Source: Tillus elongatus
Taxonomy: Eukaryota > Arthropoda > Insecta > Coleoptera > Cleridae
NCBI GenBank assembly: GCA_964006375.1
Contig: OZ023267.1
Span: forward strand, 80,857,682-80,921,681
Direction: 5' to 3'
DNA: 64,000 nucleotides
In this document: positions 61,039-64,000 of the stretch, one piece after another
Position numbering within the stretch: the first letter of the stretch is position 1
Layout of the letters: every line of letters begins with the position of its first letter
Position numbers and translations under genes: made by a program
Notes under the pieces: generated by a model
The model's database searches: none
The model's input: the letters and a program-made list of their open reading frames with translations, nothing else
Told to the model about the DNA's origin: nothing

Positions 61039-61275
61039 TCTCCCCTTTTAAATAACAAATAAATATTACATATCTTACATTATATAGTCCTTATATTTGT
61101 CTGGCATTTTTACCAGTCTACCTGATTTTGTTCGAATGTTTTTAGATTCCAACGTTATGGTTTCACCATTTTGTATATCATATTTGTCTTCGGTTACATT
61201 TACAAAATGAGGTAAATTTACATCAGGTACACTATTTCTAGAATTTGTGTCGTTTGGTAAAATGCTACTTGGTCG

Positions 61276-61539
61276 CTAAGTTGACAAAGAATCTTCATAT
61301 CTTCTTATGACAAACTCAGTGGTGCTTGGATTTAAAAAGTTAGAGGTGCGACGGACTACATTGCCTTTCTGATTAATTACTTTGTATGATCGAGGATTTT
61401 TATGGTCTGACACAGTTTTCACACGTTCCCATACCTTATCATGCACTGTCCTACTCACGGTATCGCCCCCCCCCCCCCCCCCCTGAAATTTGTGATCAAA
61501 TTTTCTACAGTGTCTATAATGATAATATTTATACTGCAA
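61276..61539 (-). pseudogene. Pol C-terminal remnant
   Basis: The frame contains VSRTVHDKVWERVKTVSDHK and NPRSYKVINQKGNVVRRTS, matching the segment just after the integrase core in Ty3/gypsy elements (a retained RSY.V motif). A run of 18 C at 61466-61483 gives a polyglycine in this frame and is likely a slippage expansion. Protease, RT and most of integrase are missing. Confidence 0.7.
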
Positions 61540-61559
61540 CTGATTGTTTGTAACTTAGT

Positions 61560-62193
61560 TATGAGCACCATGGTCTATATCTGGTTTAAGTAACACACTT
61601 AATTTTTCTGTTATGTCATTTAACGTGGGTATAAGCACTTCTGGTGAGCGTTTTATAACTTTGTTTAAATTTCTAGGACATAGACAAGCTCTGCAACACT
61701 CGATTGTTTTTTGTAACGTCAACTCCTCAGATCCAATTCGTAATAGTTTTTCTTGTAAGGCGTGATCACTTAATCCGAAGACTAATTTATCTCGAATTAA
61801 CTCGTCCTGCAGCTGCTTGAAGTCACATGTTTGTGCTAATTTTCTAACTTCTGTTAAAAATTCCTCGAATTTCTCTCCTTAATTCTGCTTTCTTAGATTG
61901 CTTTTGTACCTCGCATAGACTATATTCTTCTTCTGTTTGCAGTACGCATCAAAAGCAGCTGACACCCTAGATAAATCGTTCTTCTCGTCATCAGTAAGTT
62001 CAAATGTATTATAAAGTTCTACTCCTTCTTCTACAACGATATTTAATACGATAGCTACCTTAACCTCACCACTCTTGTTTTCCTTGCCGGATGCCATCAT
62101 GAAAATTTTAAAGTTTTGTCGGAACTTTCTCCAGTTTTCACTAATGTTCCCACTTAGTGAAAGCGATTGCGGTGCTCTCACGTTATTACTCAT
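61560..62193 (-). pseudogene. gag: Gag of the deleted LTR element
   Basis: A true ATG at 62193 (MSNNVRAPQSLSLSGNISEN) starts a Ty3-type gag: WRKFRQNFKIFMMASGKEN, VKVAIVLNIVVEEGVELYNT and VYARYKSNLRKQN to a stop at 61879. Past that, other frames continue with LVFGLSDHALQEKLLRIGSE and LTLQKTIECCRACL, the standard capsid end. One stop/frameshift at 61879 splits it. It joins pol remnants after a large deletion. Confidence 0.85.
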
Positions 62194-62280
62194 AGTTGCT
62201 TCTCTCTACACTTCCTTGTTGGCCACAAGCTTACCACGTTTTTCAACTTTGCTTTTTATACTCCTAGATTCAATAAAAAA

Positions 62281-62290
62281 GACTGCACCA
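62281..62290 (-). other. Primer-binding site of the 1.69-kb element
   Basis: Minus-strand TGGTGCAGTC immediately follows the LTR end. Confidence 0.75.
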
Positions 62291-62507
62291 TGTAATATAT
62301 TGATTACTAATCCATGATCTGTTCATTTATCAAGTAGATAACAAACACTCATAAATTAACATAAGTTTTATTTAATACACCTTACAGGTTAACGTTAATA
62401 ATTGCAGTCCACTTTCACTTCGGTCATCATAGAGTATATACTAATTCTATTAACATATGTCAATGCCTACTGGCGGGTATCGCTAATATCTAGTTTACTC
62501 TATGACA
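62291..62507 (-). repeat. 5' LTR of the 1.69-kb element
   Basis: 217 bp, equal in length to the 3' LTR with about 15 substitutions, TG...CA ends on the minus strand. Confidence 0.93.
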
Positions 62508-62695
62508 GTTACTGATACATCTACTGCCACTCTTGAAAAGCGGCTTAATGACCGACAGTTTAAAAATGTCTGGGAACAGACCTGTATCAATTATTCTATT
62601 TATAATGTATACCATAACATTTACTACCTCCTCTGTTACTTTTTTAATAGTTCTAACAGTCAACGAATCCATTCCTGAGGCTTTTCCCAATTTTT
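62508..62695 (-). pseudogene. LINE RT fragment, upstream half
   Basis: Reads GKASGMDSLTVRTIKKVTEE and TGLFPDIFKLSVIKPLFKSG, the RT entry motifs, then runs into the LTR element. The next residues lie at 60821 and leftwards. Truncated on its 5' side at 62695, where a copy of the (TA)n-associated family begins. Confidence 0.82.
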
Positions 62696-63396
62696 AAAAC
62701 GTAAAAGTCGCGATTTGAAACGTCAAAATTGGCAACTTTTCGGCAAAGGACTTGAAACAAATTCGGGTTATGCAGAGAAAATGTCGCAAGAAGAGTGTTT
62801 TGCATACCCTTAGGTTTCATCTTCAACCATCAATGTCCTTCATTTTACTAAAATATTTCCAGAAGATTCATTTGAAATAGACTCTTTCTCTGATGCTTTG
62901 GAAGTAGTTTTAGCTACTTATGGTTTAATAGTCTAGAATTTTTTGCTAATTTTCATTAAAAAAAATAAATTTTAAAAAGATGTCTTCAAATTTGCGCGAA
63001 CTAGGTCCCTAGAGTCCACATCCTGGCTTAGTTTTAGTTTTTATCTGTTTACATAAATACAGGGTTTAAATGTTTAATAAGTTATCGTGAAAAAAGGTTT
63101 CGGATTTTCGTGAAAAATTTGTATATCAAGTGTTTTGGAAGTATCTTCCAAACGCTTTTTGAGGGTAAACAGCTTGAATAGGTTCGTTGGTCAGAAAAAG
63201 CGGAAAAGTTTTTTCGGGAACATTTAAGCATAATTTTTGGAAAATTTGTCTACTCTTTCAAACAACAAAGTAATTTATAATGGTTATCAAATTTGATGCA
63301 TGTTTTCATTAAAAAAGACATACATATTTGCTATTCAAAACATTTTTATGAAAATTCACTACCATAAGGCACTTGCAGCGTCCAGACTTTTTTAAA
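62696..63396. mobile_element. Member of the (TA)n-associated TIR family lacking the (TA)n tract
   Basis: 62697-62870 is the reverse complement of 15401-15600; 62930-63060 repeats the GCGCGAACTAGGTCCC block; 63100-63396 is the 3' half, ending ACTACCATAAGGCACTTGC and GCGTCCAGAC. The tract position (about 63050) has only ACATAAATACAGGG. This is useful as a tract-less member of the family. Confidence 0.68.
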
Positions 63397-64000
63397 TTAT
63401 ATTGAAACTTTCGTGATTCGCGATTGATAAGCAGACAACGTTTTTGTCTGTTTTATGTTTCCTGAATGTCACAGATTCCGCTACATTTTCCTTGTTTTAT
63501 GTTTGTTGACTTTTTTCAACAAACAGATATTTACTTAGTAAAGAAGTAGGTCAACAAACAAAAAACAAAGAAATTGTTATGGAGATCTACGACTTCCAAA
63601 AAAGAAATCAGGACACAAATGTTATTTGCTTACTATTTGAACCGCGAAATACGAGAAATTTCAGTAGCATTTTTGAAAAACTAATTTACGACTACTATTT
63701 TTTAAACAAAAATACATTTAAAAATTTGTTTGGTAACCCAAAAGATTATAGATGCACCACATAAATGTTGTGGATCTATGGGATTGTAAGGATTGTACAC
63801 TCAAATAAGTTGAGCAAATTAAAATTAAATTAACATTTACTCAGATAAGGTTTTAGCTGCTAGACAAAGCCATGCTATTGTGTCAAACTATTCAATAAAA
63901 CCTTTTTGTTTTCATAAGGTCATACCTACTTTTCAAGTATAATTTAAAAAATTTCTCCTCAAGAATTTTAACGAATTTAGAAACCAGGATACACGATTAA
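63397..64000. other. No recognisable feature
   Basis: AT-rich, with a short inverted repeat GTTTGTTGAC/GTCAACAAAC at about 63500-63560 and no supported coding sequence. Confidence 0.5.

Larger units (their letters stand above)
60822..62507 (-). mobile_element. Internally deleted LTR retrotransposon, 1.69 kb
   Basis: Two LTRs of 217 bp, 5-bp target duplication GTTAC (60817-60821 and 62508-62512), PBS and polypurine tract are all intact. The inside (1.25 kb) holds only a gag and a pol C-terminus. Replication signals are complete, so it could in principle be mobilised by a full-length relative. It sits within a LINE RT sequence. Confidence 0.95.

Overview
The window contains no recognisable host gene. 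It is AT-rich, repeat-dominated DNA, almost certainly from an arthropod and probably an insect. The evidence is the mix of elements: a Penelope-like element with a GIY-YIG nuclease, a DD41D mariner, TTF-finger hAT relics, a DUF4780-type LINE ORF1, Copia, BEL/Pao, two Ty3/gypsy types and an env-bearing Ty3 (errantivirus-like) element. At least eighteen (TA)n arrays are spread across the window. The species cannot be fixed from the sequence.

Region 1-7 kb: a Penelope-like element whose 5' part is an inverted copy of its own 3' coding region, with a hammerhead-like motif in its tail. Next is a non-autonomous hAT (2971-5110, perfect 8-bp target duplication) that carries a 213-bp palindrome with a hammerhead-like motif on each strand. 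After it comes a Ty3 gag relic on the minus strand with a primer-binding-site-like sequence.

Region 8-16.5 kb, with fragments at 21.7, 60.4 and 63 kb: a dispersed family I could not name. It has about 45-bp terminal inverted repeats (core GTCTGGACGCAGCAAGTG) and a (TA)n tract inside. Region 16.6-23.1 kb: two decayed hAT transposases, a GC-rich inverted repeat and a tRNA-derived SINE.

Region 23.3-57.8 kb reads as one nested stack. The host layer is an env-bearing Ty3 element on the minus strand, with LTRs at 23313-23717 and 57395-57777. Into it went (a) a DNA transposon at 24238-28745, itself holding a DD41D mariner; (b) a LINE at 29357-41892 with a 13-bp target duplication, itself split by a DNA transposon at 32730-40242 that holds a complete Copia; and (c) a BEL/Pao element at 46835-57163, split by a Ty3/gypsy element (49472-56086) whose gag is split by another LINE (53290-55464). 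Several levels are closed by matching target duplications, so the relative order of insertion can be read directly.

Region 57.8-64 kb: mostly unannotatable DNA, a LINE RT fragment split by a 1.7-kb LTR element with intact LTRs, PBS, PPT and 5-bp duplication but almost no coding sequence, and a last copy of the (TA)n-bearing family. Every coding region carries stops or frameshifts. Gene calls rest on reading motifs by eye, not on database searches.
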